A stretch of DNA of 13,611 nucleotides from an uncultured Bacillota bacterium (lineage in GTDB: Bacteria > Bacillota > Clostridia > Peptostreptococcales > Anaerovoracaceae): the NCBI GenBank assembly GCA_959606705.1, contig CAUHLX010000037.1, positions 1-13,611 of the forward strand. Reading direction: 5' to 3'. Numbering within the stretch: position 1 is the first letter of the stretch; the number at the start of each line of letters is the position of its first letter. Both the position numbers and the translations under genes were made by a program. Of this stretch, positions 1-6,903 are shown in pieces. The notes under the pieces were generated by a model that was not told the DNA's origin, did not search any database, and saw only the letters and a program-made list of their open reading frames with translations.

Positions 1-10
1 AATTTTATTT

Positions 11-87
11 TATAGTAAATATCTGCTAAACTCAAGAAGAAGGTTACGAATGAACCAATTTGGTCAAAATAGATGAATGAAAAGGAG
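11..87 (+). promoter_or_regulatory. AT-rich leader and ribosome binding site of the YeiH-family gene
   Basis: This leader is far richer in A and T than the coding DNA around it. TATAGT at 11-16 is a plausible -10 box, but its -35 partner would lie at or beyond the window edge, so the promoter is only a candidate. ACCAA-T-TTGGT at 54-64 is a short perfect palindrome between that box and the gene and could be an operator; YeiH-family genes are often controlled by LysR-type regulators, but none is visible here. AAAGGAG at 81-87 is a good Shine-Dalgarno sequence 9 bases before the ATG at 97. It rules against the in-frame ATG at 73, which lies upstream of it. Confidence 0.4.
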
Positions 88-96
88 ATTTTTATT

Positions 97-1230
97 ATGG
101 CTGAAAATGTAAAACGGCTGCTGCCGGGAATCCTGCTCTGCTTTCTCATCGCCGTACCGTCCTGGTATCTCGGTACGGCCTTCCCCATCATCGGCGGTCC
201 GGTGTTTGGAATCCTCATCGGAATGCTGATTGCCTTCCTGCCCAGAAAACCGATGTTCGACGGTGGAATCAAGTACACTTCGAAAAAACTTCTGCAATAT
301 TCCATCATCCTGTTAGGCTTTGAAATGAACCTGTTCAACGTCATCCGCGTAGGAGGCCAATCCTTGATGGTCATGCTGTTCACCCTGACCGCCTCCTTCC
401 TCACCGCCTACTTTTTAGGAAAAGCCATGCACCTGCCCGGCGATACCACCACTCTGATCGGCGTGGGCACCTGCATCTGCGGCGGCTCCGCCATCGCCGC
501 CACCGCGCCGGTGATCCGCGCCTCCGACGAGGACGTGGCTCAGGCGATTTCCACCATCTTCTTATTCAATATCGTCGCCGTTTTCCTGTTCCCCTTCCTG
601 GGACACATGATGGGCATGAGCGACATCGGCTTCGGAATGTGGGCGGGAACCGCCATCAACGACACTTCTTCCGTCGTCGCCGCCGGCGTTTCCTGGAGCA
701 GCTCCGCGGGGAACAACACCGCCCTGGCCTTTGCGACCATCGTCAAACTGACCCGTACTCTGATGATCGTTCCCATCACTCTGGTTCTGGCCGTTTATAC
801 CACGAAAAAAGCGGCCCAAAAGCGGACCGCGGCACAGCTGCTGAAAGAATCCCACGAAGCCGTCGTTGCCAAACGCGCTCTGGAAGCCATCGAGGACATG
901 GACGAAACCGAAGCGCTGGTGGAGGAAACCATTCTGGAAGAAGAGGACGTCTCCAATTACAGCATCGTAAAAATCTTCCCCTGGTTCGTACTGGGCTTTG
1001 TCGCGGCCGCCATCCTCAACACCTTTGCGGGAATTCCCGCCGGCGTCTCCGACGGACTGGTCACCTTAGGCAAATTCGTCATCGTCATGGCCATGACAGC
1101 CATCGGACTGAACACCGACCTGAAAAAGCTGATCACCAACGGTGCCAAGCCCATCGGACTGGGCCTGTGCTGCTGGTTTATGGTGGCCTCCGTTTCCCTG
1201 ATCGTCCAGCATTTCATGGGGCTGCTTTAA
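97..1230 (+). CDS. yeiH: YeiH/UPF0324 family membrane protein, putative sulfate exporter
   Basis: A 377-residue multi-pass membrane protein of the UPF0324 (YeiH) family, annotated by homology as putative sulfate exporters; the substrate is not firmly established. Family signatures are clear: GTCICGGSAIAA at residues 124-135, NDTSSVVAAG at 188-197, and a glycine-rich first hydrophobic hairpin at about 10-50. About ten hydrophobic segments are visible. Between two of them, at about residues 235-286, lies a strongly charged, acidic, soluble stretch of about 50 residues starting with a lysine-rich patch. It is probably a cytoplasmic loop and looks longer than I expect for the family. The start at 97 is chosen because AAAGGAG lies 9 bases upstream; the in-frame ATG at 73 precedes that site. 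The gene stands alone on the plus strand and converges with the next gene, with 2 bases between their stop codons. Confidence 0.88.
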   Translation: MAENVKRLLPGILLCFLIAVPSWYLGTAFPIIGGPVFGILIGMLIAFLPRKPMFDGGIKYTSKKLLQYSIILLGFEMNLFNVIRVGGQSLMVMLFTLTASFLTAYFLGKAMHLPGDTTTLIGVGTCICGGSAIAATAPVIRASDEDVAQAISTIFLFNIVAVFLFPFLGHMMGMSDIGFGMWAGTAINDTSSVVAAGVSWSSSAGNNTALAFATIVKLTRTLMIVPITLVLAVYTTKKAAQKRTAAQLLKESHEAVVAKRALEAIEDMDETEALVEETILEEEDVSNYSIVKIFPWFVLGFVAAAILNTFAGIPAGVSDGLVTLGKFVIVMAMTAIGLNTDLKKLITNGAKPIGLGLCCWFMVASVSLIVQHFMGLL

Positions 1231-1232
1231 AG

Positions 1233-2486
1233 TTAGACGTCTTGACTGCTTTCAGAACAGTATTCGAGAGCGGTTAAGGCATAGGTCACCAGTCCCTCCG
1301 CAAGCTGTCCCAGCTCGATGAACTCTTCCTTGGAGTGGCAGAGCTCGATATACCCCGGTCCGTAAACCACCGTAGGCAGCTTTCCGTATCCGGACAGCAG
1401 ACCTCCGTCCGTCCAGGCCGGAAAGGAGGAAATCTCCGCCTCCCGCTCCAACGTCTCGCTCAAGCGCCGGTGAACCAATTCCACGAAGGGATGGTCTGCC
1501 GGCGTTTCCATAGGCAGGTGCACATATCCGCTTTTCATGACGCTTACGTCACAGACGGACATCTCACAGCGAAAGCTCTCGTCCTCCGCCCCCAGCCGAT
1601 CTAAAATTTCCTGAAGCTCCCGTTCCACTTCTTCATAGCATTCCTCGGGAAGAAACCGGCGGTCCAGCTCCACCACGCACTCCCCCGCCACGGTGGACAG
1701 CTGAGTGCCGCCGCGGATCACGCCGATATTCAGGGTAGCGCTTCCCAAAAGCGGATGGTTCCTTGCCGCCAGCTTCGGAATCAATTCCCGCTCAACCACC
1801 GAAATGAATTTCACCGCCTTCGATATGGCATTGATTCCCTCCGCCTGATGGCCGCCGTGAACCGTTCTGCCGATAAAACGAAACTGATACCACTCCAACC
1901 CCCGATGGCCGATGCAAAGCTGTGAGCTGGTGGGTTCCCCCACGATGGCCGCGTCCGCCCGAAGAGGCGAAGCCTCGGCTCTCATCTGTTCCAGAAGCCG
2001 AATGGTGCCGAAGCTTCGGCATTCTTCATCGATCACTCCCGCGAAGATCAGATTCCCCTTCGGAGAAACCTTCAGGCGCCGAAGCGCTATGAGGGCCGCC
2101 GCCATGGCGGCCACCGGTCCTTTCATATCCGAGGTTCCCCGTCCGTAAAGCTTTTGACCCTCCAGCCGGGGAGTCAACGCGTCCTCCATGTCATAAGGAG
2201 GAACGGTATCGAGGTGGCCGTTGAGCAGGAGGCTTTTTCCGCCGCCCGTTCCTCGAAGGATGGCGTAGACGTTGCGGCGACCCGGCGCCGCTTCTTCCGT
2301 CCAAGCCTCGATGCCCTCCCGGCAGAAGGTCTCCTTCAAAAACTCCGCCGCCGCGGTTTCCTGCCCCTCGATTCCCGGATAGGACGGAATCCGAATCAGC
2401 GCCTCGGTCAGCTCCAAAAGCTCCTCCGGTCTCACCGCTCCCATGATTTCTTCTCTGCCGATGGGATTCCGTTCTTTGTTTCTCAT
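1233..2486 (-). CDS. M20 family metallo-amidohydrolase (ArgE/DapE/carboxypeptidase G2-like)
   Basis: A 417-residue zinc-dependent deacylase or dipeptidase of peptidase family M20. All the expected active-site residues are visible: H91 and D93 in GHLDTVPP, bridging D120 in GRGTSDMKG, the catalytic and ligand glutamates E154-E155 in DEE, E184 in VGEPT, and H384 in the C-terminal CHSKEE. Residues about 195-310 form the lid/dimerisation domain, with the GGHQAEGINA segment at 211-220. The family cleaves N-acyl amino acids or small peptides (acetylornithine deacetylase, succinyl-diaminopimelate desuccinylase, and others). Sequence alone does not give the substrate, and no arginine or lysine genes are nearby. 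The start overlaps the upstream stop as ATGA, with a GGAGAGG site just upstream, implying translational coupling. ATG at 2444 is a weaker alternative. The likely partner is the small TetR-like protein encoded just upstream. Confidence 0.88.
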   Translation of the reverse strand: MRNKERNPIGREEIMGAVRPEELLELTEALIRIPSYPGIEGQETAAAEFLKETFCREGIEAWTEEAAPGRRNVYAILRGTGGGKSLLLNGHLDTVPPYDMEDALTPRLEGQKLYGRGTSDMKGPVAAMAAALIALRRLKVSPKGNLIFAGVIDEECRSFGTIRLLEQMRAEASPLRADAAIVGEPTSSQLCIGHRGLEWYQFRFIGRTVHGGHQAEGINAISKAVKFISVVERELIPKLAARNHPLLGSATLNIGVIRGGTQLSTVAGECVVELDRRFLPEECYEEVERELQEILDRLGAEDESFRCEMSVCDVSVMKSGYVHLPMETPADHPFVELVHRRLSETLEREAEISSFPAWTDGGLLSGYGKLPTVVYGPGYIELCHSKEEFIELGQLAEGLVTYALTALEYCSESSQDV

Positions 2487-3073
2487 TGTTCGCCATCCTC
2501 TCCGCCGGGCGCCGCCAGCATTCTCCCTACTCGAAAGGGCTCGATTCCCGGAAGCTCCCATTCCAGCTGACGATTCCGATCGTCCCCCGCGTTCCCTTCC
2601 TTTGCCTCAATTAGATTGAATACCGTCTGTGCCAAAGCCTCGTCCTCGGTCATTCCCGGCTTTCCCTCGTCTTTGGGATAGCAGTCGAAATTGATGTCCT
2701 TTTTCACCAGCGCCCAGCCAGCCATCATCGAGGTGATCATCTTTGCCGCGGCCAGCGGATTCCGCACCCGCAGCTCCTCCGACCTCATCCCCGCGGAAAT
2801 GATCTGGTACAGCACGGAAAATTTATAGTTTTTCAGCCCGTCCACGCCCAGCTGAAGCTCGGCGCAGGTTTCAAAGCTGTGGTCCGTTTCCAGTCCGCCG
2901 TGGTCCAGTTCGTATAGAATGAACGCCCGGATCTTTTCCTTGCTGGTGAGATCCGCCTCTAAGATTTTGCACAGATCGGTGTATTCCGAAATAATCTTGA
3001 TTCGATACAGCTCTTTCAGCATTTCTTCCCGCTGCTTCTGTTCCTGTTCCAGTTTCCTTTTCTTTGTTAACAT
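2483..3073 (-). CDS. TetR-like ligand-binding domain protein without a recognisable HTH
   Basis: A 196-residue, mostly helical protein. Residues 1-30 are a charged helix with coiled-coil character (KKRKLEQEQKQREEMLKEL). Residues about 38-125 read like the C-terminal effector-binding and dimerisation part of a TetR regulator, including SKEKIRAFILYEL at 44-56 and a GMRSEELRVRNPLAAAKMI stretch at 95-113. TetR proteins normally begin with a helix-turn-helix of about 45 residues; nothing like it is visible here or in the upstream extension of the frame. The last 35 residues are polar. The start at 3073 is chosen for the purine-rich AGGGGGG just upstream; the frame stays open to 3181 but that extension looks non-coding. 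The gene is translationally coupled to the M20 hydrolase. The TetR relationship is by eye and could be wrong; the safest label is hypothetical helical protein. Confidence 0.6.
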   Translation of the reverse strand: MLTKKRKLEQEQKQREEMLKELYRIKIISEYTDLCKILEADLTSKEKIRAFILYELDHGGLETDHSFETCAELQLGVDGLKNYKFSVLYQIISAGMRSEELRVRNPLAAAKMITSMMAGWALVKKDINFDCYPKDEGKPGMTEDEALAQTVFNLIEAKEGNAGDDRNRQLEWELPGIEPFRVGRMLAAPGGEDGEQ

Positions 3074-3172
3074 GATGTCCCCCCCTGAGCGTAACGCTCT
3101 TTTCCCCTTTCTCGTTTCAGGCTGAGCGGACCATTTTTCCGTCGCCTGAGCTTGATCGATTGAATGGTCTAA

Positions 3173-3181
3173 GTGTAACAC
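3173..3181. promoter_or_regulatory. Short palindrome GTGTAACAC upstream of the TetR-like gene
   Basis: GTGT-A-ACAC is a perfect palindrome with one central base. It lies about 100 bases upstream of the TetR-like gene start, in the 160-base gap (3074-3233) that separates it from the aldehyde dehydrogenase gene. That gap must hold the promoter of the two-gene unit unless transcription reads through from the operon. I see only weak promoter-like hexamers there on the minus strand (TTTACT, 17 bases, TAAGAA, at about 3188-3216). No hairpin with a T-run is visible after the aldehyde dehydrogenase stop codon. The palindrome is short enough to be chance. Confidence 0.2.
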
Positions 3182-3233
3182 CCGTTTCTTACGAATTCAT
3201 GTTTGTAAAGTAAAGGTTTGATGAAGAATCTTA

Positions 3234-4622
3234 CTATTTTAAAAACAGCTTTAACAGACCCGTTCCCCTCCGGTAAGGTGGATAGCGGAACGGCAGATCC
3301 AGGCGGACGGACTTTTTCAAAACACTTTTCTCATGAGAAAACGTATCGAACCCCTTTTTCCCGTGATAAGCGCCCATTCCGCTCTCACCCACTCCGCCAA
3401 AGCCCAGGTGGGGATTGGCCAGATGCACGATGGTATCATTGACGCAGCCGCCGCCGAAGGAGACCGACCGCAGAACCTTCCGCTCCACCCGGCGGTCTCC
3501 GGTGAACAAATAGAGCGCCAGCGGCTTTTCCCCGCTCTTCACGAAGTCCAGCGCCTCGTCCAGCCGATCGTAGGAGATCACCGGCAGCAGAGGTCCGAAA
3601 ATTTCCTCCCGCATCACCGGGCTGTCCGTGTCCACATTGGTGAGAATCGTGGGCTCGATTTTCAGGGCCTCCCGATCGCTTCCGCCACCGAACGCCACCG
3701 CTTCTCCTTCCATCAAACCCAACAGCCGGTCAAAATGCTTTTCGTTGACGATGCGGGGATAATCCGGATTCATCAGAGGCAGCGCTCCGTAAAAAGCCCG
3801 CAGGTATTTTTCCAAACGATCCACCAGCTTTTTTTCGTGTCTGCGATCCACCAGCACGTAGTCCGGAGCCACGCAGGTCTGACCCGCATTGATGCATTTG
3901 CCCCAGGCGATTCGCCGGGCGGCTAGCTCGAGGTTGGCCGATTGTTCCACCAGGCAGGGGCTTTTCCCTCCCAGCTCCAAGGTCACCGGAGTGAGGTGCT
4001 TGGCGGCCGCCCCCATGACCTCCCGACCCACCGCCGTACTGCCGGTAAACAGAATGTGATCGAAGCGCAGCTCCAGCAGCCGGCGATTCACCCCTCCGTC
4101 TCCCCGCACCACGGCCACATACTCCGGCGGAAAGGCTCTGGTTATGATCCGTTCCACCACCTCCGCGGTGCGCGGTGCGTAGCGGGAGGGCTTGACAATG
4201 GCGCAGTTTCCCGCGGAGAGAGCGGAAACCAGCGGAGACAAGGTGAGCTGCAGGGGATAATTCCAGGGTGCCAGGATCAGTACCACACCCAAGGGCTCTT
4301 TATAAACCCTGCTGTTCGCCGGGAAATGCTCCGGCGGCGTCTTTCGTTTCTCCCTTCGGGCCCAGGAGCGCAAATGCTTCTGCGCGCAGCTGATCTCGGA
4401 GAGCACCATTCCCAGCTCCGTCTCATAGCTTTCAAAGGGCGGTTTTCCCAAATCCTGCTCCAGCGCCCCTAAAATCTCCTGCTCTCCTTCCGTCAGCGCC
4501 GCCTTCAGCCGCGCCAAATGCTCCAACCGAAATCGAACGGACAGAGTCTTTCCCGAACGGAAAAAGGACCTCTGCCGCTCCAATAAGTCCGGTAATTCCA
4601 GCTGTTCCAATTGCTCCGACAT
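3234..4622 (-). CDS. NAD(P)-dependent aldehyde dehydrogenase, class-3 (ALDH3) type
   Basis: A 462-residue aldehyde dehydrogenase that should oxidise aldehydes to carboxylic acids with NAD(P)+. Visible landmarks are APWNYP with N121 (oxyanion hole), KPS with K144 (cofactor ribose), FTGSTAVGRE at 192-201 (Rossmann glycine motif), LELGGKSP with the general base E216, the nucleophile C250 in NAGQTCVAPDY, and EEIFGPLLPV at 339-348. Length, the short N-terminus and the tyrosine/proline-rich basic C-terminal end (RYPPY at 446-450) fit the ALDH3-like group, which acts on medium to long-chain or aromatic aldehydes. The start at 4622 is fixed by AGGAGG 7 bases upstream; the open frame continues to 5252, but only as a shadow of mutY. 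That AGGAGG overlaps the mutY stop codon (4634-4636), so the two genes are translationally linked. It is the last gene of the five-gene operon. Confidence 0.93.
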   Translation of the reverse strand: MSEQLEQLELPDLLERQRSFFRSGKTLSVRFRLEHLARLKAALTEGEQEILGALEQDLGKPPFESYETELGMVLSEISCAQKHLRSWARREKRKTPPEHFPANSRVYKEPLGVVLILAPWNYPLQLTLSPLVSALSAGNCAIVKPSRYAPRTAEVVERIITRAFPPEYVAVVRGDGGVNRRLLELRFDHILFTGSTAVGREVMGAAAKHLTPVTLELGGKSPCLVEQSANLELAARRIAWGKCINAGQTCVAPDYVLVDRRHEKKLVDRLEKYLRAFYGALPLMNPDYPRIVNEKHFDRLLGLMEGEAVAFGGGSDREALKIEPTILTNVDTDSPVMREEIFGPLLPVISYDRLDEALDFVKSGEKPLALYLFTGDRRVERKVLRSVSFGGGCVNDTIVHLANPHLGFGGVGESGMGAYHGKKGFDTFSHEKSVLKKSVRLDLPFRYPPYRRGTGLLKLFLK

Positions 4623-4633
4623 GTTGCATCCTC

Positions 4634-5788
4634 CTATTTCCAAATTCGTTCTCGAAACGCGCGAAACGCGGAAGGCAGCGCGTACTCCTCCGCCAGCTCT
4701 TCCCGGGAGATCCAAACCAGCCTCTGCTCCTCGGTCGCCAAGGAGAGCGGACTTCGCCCAAACTCCCGCCCGGGCGCCGCGTTCTCTTCTCCCAAAAGGA
4801 TTCGATAGCCCTTCATTCGCCATTCCACATGTGAAAAAACATGCTTTGCCTCGGGCAGCTCCCTGATTTCTTCCCCGGCCAGTCCCCAATCCGCAATCAC
4901 CGCCGCCGCCTGTTCCGATGTCAGAAAGCCTTCTACGTTGGGCAGTTCGTGGAGACCTGCCAGCAGGCCCTTGGCGGGACGCTTCCGCAGCGCCGCCTTT
5001 TCTCCGTCGGGAGTCAAAAGAATCAGCACGGTCTTTTCTTCGATTCGCCGTTCCTTTTTCGCCCGTTTCACCGGAAGTGATTCCCAGCGATTTTCCAAAC
5101 GGGCCCGACAGAAGCCGGACGCGGGACAGGCCTTTCCGTCCTCCACGCACTTCGGCGCCCCATTGGGCAGACAGACGATGGCGCCAAGCTCCATCAGCGC
5201 CTGATTGAAATCTCCCGGACGGTCCTCGGGCATCACCGAAAGCACCAAGCATTCCATTTCCTTTTTGGTGGCGGTATCCCCGATGTCTTTCTCACTGCCC
5301 AGAATCCGCGAGAGGACCCGGAGCACGTTGCCGTCCACCGCCGGCGCCTTTCGTCCGAACGCGATGGAGGAAATCGCTCCCGCCGTGTAGGGACCGATTC
5401 CCGGCAGCTCCAGCAGCTCCTTGTAAGTCCCGGGAATTTCTCCGCCGAACCGTTCCATCACCACTCCGGCCGCTTTTTTCAGATTTCGGGCTCGGCTGTA
5501 ATATCCTAGTCCCTCCCACAGCTTCATCAGCTGTTGATCCGACACGTTAGCCAGGTGGAACACCCCGGGCAGGGCTTCCATAAACCGTTGGAAATACGCC
5601 TTTCCCGCTTCCACCCGGGTCTGCTGCAGCATAATCTCCGAAATCCAGACTCGATAGGGTGTGGGGCTCTCCCGCCAGGGCAAAATCCGACGGCTGCCGT
5701 CGTACCAGGAAAGCAATGGCTCCGGCAGCCGCCGCAAGCGGTTCCGTTGCTCCTGAAAGACTTCTTCCTTCCACTCCGTTTTTTTCAT
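4634..5788 (-). CDS. mutY: A/G-specific adenine DNA glycosylase MutY
   Basis: A 384-residue base-excision repair enzyme that removes adenine mispaired with 8-oxoguanine or guanine. The catalytic domain shows SEIMLQQTRV with the catalytic E51, the helix-hairpin-helix LPGIGPYTAGA at 128-138 with Y134, and VDGNVLRVLSR with the catalytic D152. Four cysteines (206, 214, 221, 227) sit where the Fe-S cluster ligands should be, but their spacing is C-X7-C-X6-C-X5-C; the middle gap is four residues longer than the usual X2. Residues about 250-375 are the MutT-like C-terminal domain that recognises 8-oxoguanine, with GLLAGLHELP at 274-283 and FSH at 318-320. The start at 5788 makes an ATGA overlap with the flavoprotein gene and has a GGAGGAGAAGG site 2 bases upstream. 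Neighbouring genes are redox-related rather than classical repair genes. Confidence 0.96.
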   Translation of the reverse strand: MKKTEWKEEVFQEQRNRLRRLPEPLLSWYDGSRRILPWRESPTPYRVWISEIMLQQTRVEAGKAYFQRFMEALPGVFHLANVSDQQLMKLWEGLGYYSRARNLKKAAGVVMERFGGEIPGTYKELLELPGIGPYTAGAISSIAFGRKAPAVDGNVLRVLSRILGSEKDIGDTATKKEMECLVLSVMPEDRPGDFNQALMELGAIVCLPNGAPKCVEDGKACPASGFCRARLENRWESLPVKRAKKERRIEEKTVLILLTPDGEKAALRKRPAKGLLAGLHELPNVEGFLTSEQAAAVIADWGLAGEEIRELPEAKHVFSHVEWRMKGYRILLGEENAAPGREFGRSPLSLATEEQRLVWISREELAEEYALPSAFRAFRERIWK

Positions 5789-6903
5789 TCCTTCTCCTCC
5801 ACGGGTCTCAGCACCGAACACACATGGGCCGCGTAATCCGCCGCCCGCTGCTCGATTCCCGGCACGTATAAAATACTGTCCGGTTTATTAGCCGTTTCCA
5901 GCATGGCAAATCGCGGGGGCAGCGCGAAGGTCTTGTTCATGTTCAACGCTCCGATCAGCTGTTCCGCCACCAGATCTCCGCCGCTGTAGCCCGAAACCAC
6001 CAGCCCGAAAAGGGCCTTTCTATAAAACCGGTTTTTTCGGAAAAGAGCGGTCAGTCGATTGATAAAAGCGCTCAGGTTGGCGCTGACGGCATCATTGTAA
6101 TTGGGACACAGCATCATCAACCCGTCGCACGCCAGCACCGCGGGATATACCTGCTCCACCATCACCCCTCCGTAAAAACAATTCCCCTTTTCACTGAAAT
6201 GCATGCACATGGTGTAGGGGCAGCCGCCGCAGTCCTGAACGGCGCCGTTGCGCAAGCTGATCTCTTCGATCTCACAGGCCCCCTCGAGATCCTTTTTGAC
6301 CATGTTCCACAGCCGCATGGTATTGGAGGTCCGGTGATTGCTGGCGTGGATTGCCAGCAGCTTGGGCCGTTTCTTCCGGATCACCCGAAATTTCAACAGA
6401 CGCTCCACCAGCTCCCGGGCGCTTTTACAATAAGCCTCCTCCAGGTCCGTACCGTACCGCCTGGCCAGCACGCTGAAATTCTCCAGGGAAGCGGTGCCTT
6501 CCACCATGGGCTTTCCCGGAAATCCGCAGCCGGCCAGATTGGCCGAAAACACCAGCTCCCGAGCGGTGGACTTCGTGTAGAGCTCACTGCTGCCGTCGAT
6601 GAGCACCGCACCCACGCTGCCGGACAGAAACTCCGGATCCAGCCGCATCTTTTCCAGAAAGGCGTAAAGCTCCAGGTTGATCCCGGAATACTCCTGATCG
6701 ATGGCAAAGAGGATTCTCTTGTTTTTCAACGTGGGACACTCCGCCAGAGTGGTGGCCACGGTGATCTCCGGCTTTTCCTCCACTCCCATTCCCTGTTCCG
6801 CTCTTTTGCCCACCTCCGACAGTGCCGCGGCCAGCACCCGGGAAAGCCGCGAGGAGCCGCTGTTTCCTCTGTTCAAAGGCCTTACCACAATCAACTCGCT
6901 CAT
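5785..6903 (-). CDS. Flavodoxin-fold NAD(P)H:FMN reductase-like protein with N-terminal extra domain and cysteine cluster
   Basis: A 372-residue protein in two halves. The C-terminal half (about 180-345) is an NADPH-dependent FMN reductase/flavodoxin-like domain: a beta strand ending in ASNHRTSNT at 187-195 (FMN phosphate loop), then CGGCPYTMC at 225-233 with a fourth cysteine at 242, then LMMLCPNYNDAVSANLSAF at 262-280 (isoalloxazine-side loop) and SGYSGGD at 304-310. The cysteine pattern C-X2-C-X4-C-X8-C recalls the 4Fe-4S site of iron-sulfur flavoproteins but is spaced differently. The N-terminal half (about 1-170) also has alternating strands and helices (LIVVRPLN, RILFAIDQEYSG, GAVLIDGSS) and may be a second, degenerate flavodoxin-like domain. 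Its start overlaps the preceding stop as ATGA, with GGAGGCG upstream, and its stop overlaps mutY. It probably moves electrons using flavin; partner and substrate are unknown. Confidence 0.8.
   Translation of the reverse strand: MSELIVVRPLNRGNSGSSRLSRVLAAALSEVGKRAEQGMGVEEKPEITVATTLAECPTLKNKRILFAIDQEYSGINLELYAFLEKMRLDPEFLSGSVGAVLIDGSSELYTKSTARELVFSANLAGCGFPGKPMVEGTASLENFSVLARRYGTDLEEAYCKSARELVERLLKFRVIRKKRPKLLAIHASNHRTSNTMRLWNMVKKDLEGACEIEEISLRNGAVQDCGGCPYTMCMHFSEKGNCFYGGVMVEQVYPAVLACDGLMMLCPNYNDAVSANLSAFINRLTALFRKNRFYRKALFGLVVSGYSGGDLVAEQLIGALNMNKTFALPPRFAMLETANKPDSILYVPGIEQRAADYAAHVCSVLRPVEEKE

Noticed and set aside
3074..3181. An upstream extension of the TetR-like frame as a possible missing HTH
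   Set aside because: The 36 added residues do not resemble TetR DNA-binding helices, and the purine-rich site just before 3073 supports the shorter start.
4623..5252. An N-terminal extension of the aldehyde dehydrogenase frame by 210 codons
   Set aside because: The extension overlaps mutY in another frame, has low-quality glycine/arginine-rich sequence, and AGGAGG sits 7 bases before the ATG at 4622, where the family normally begins.
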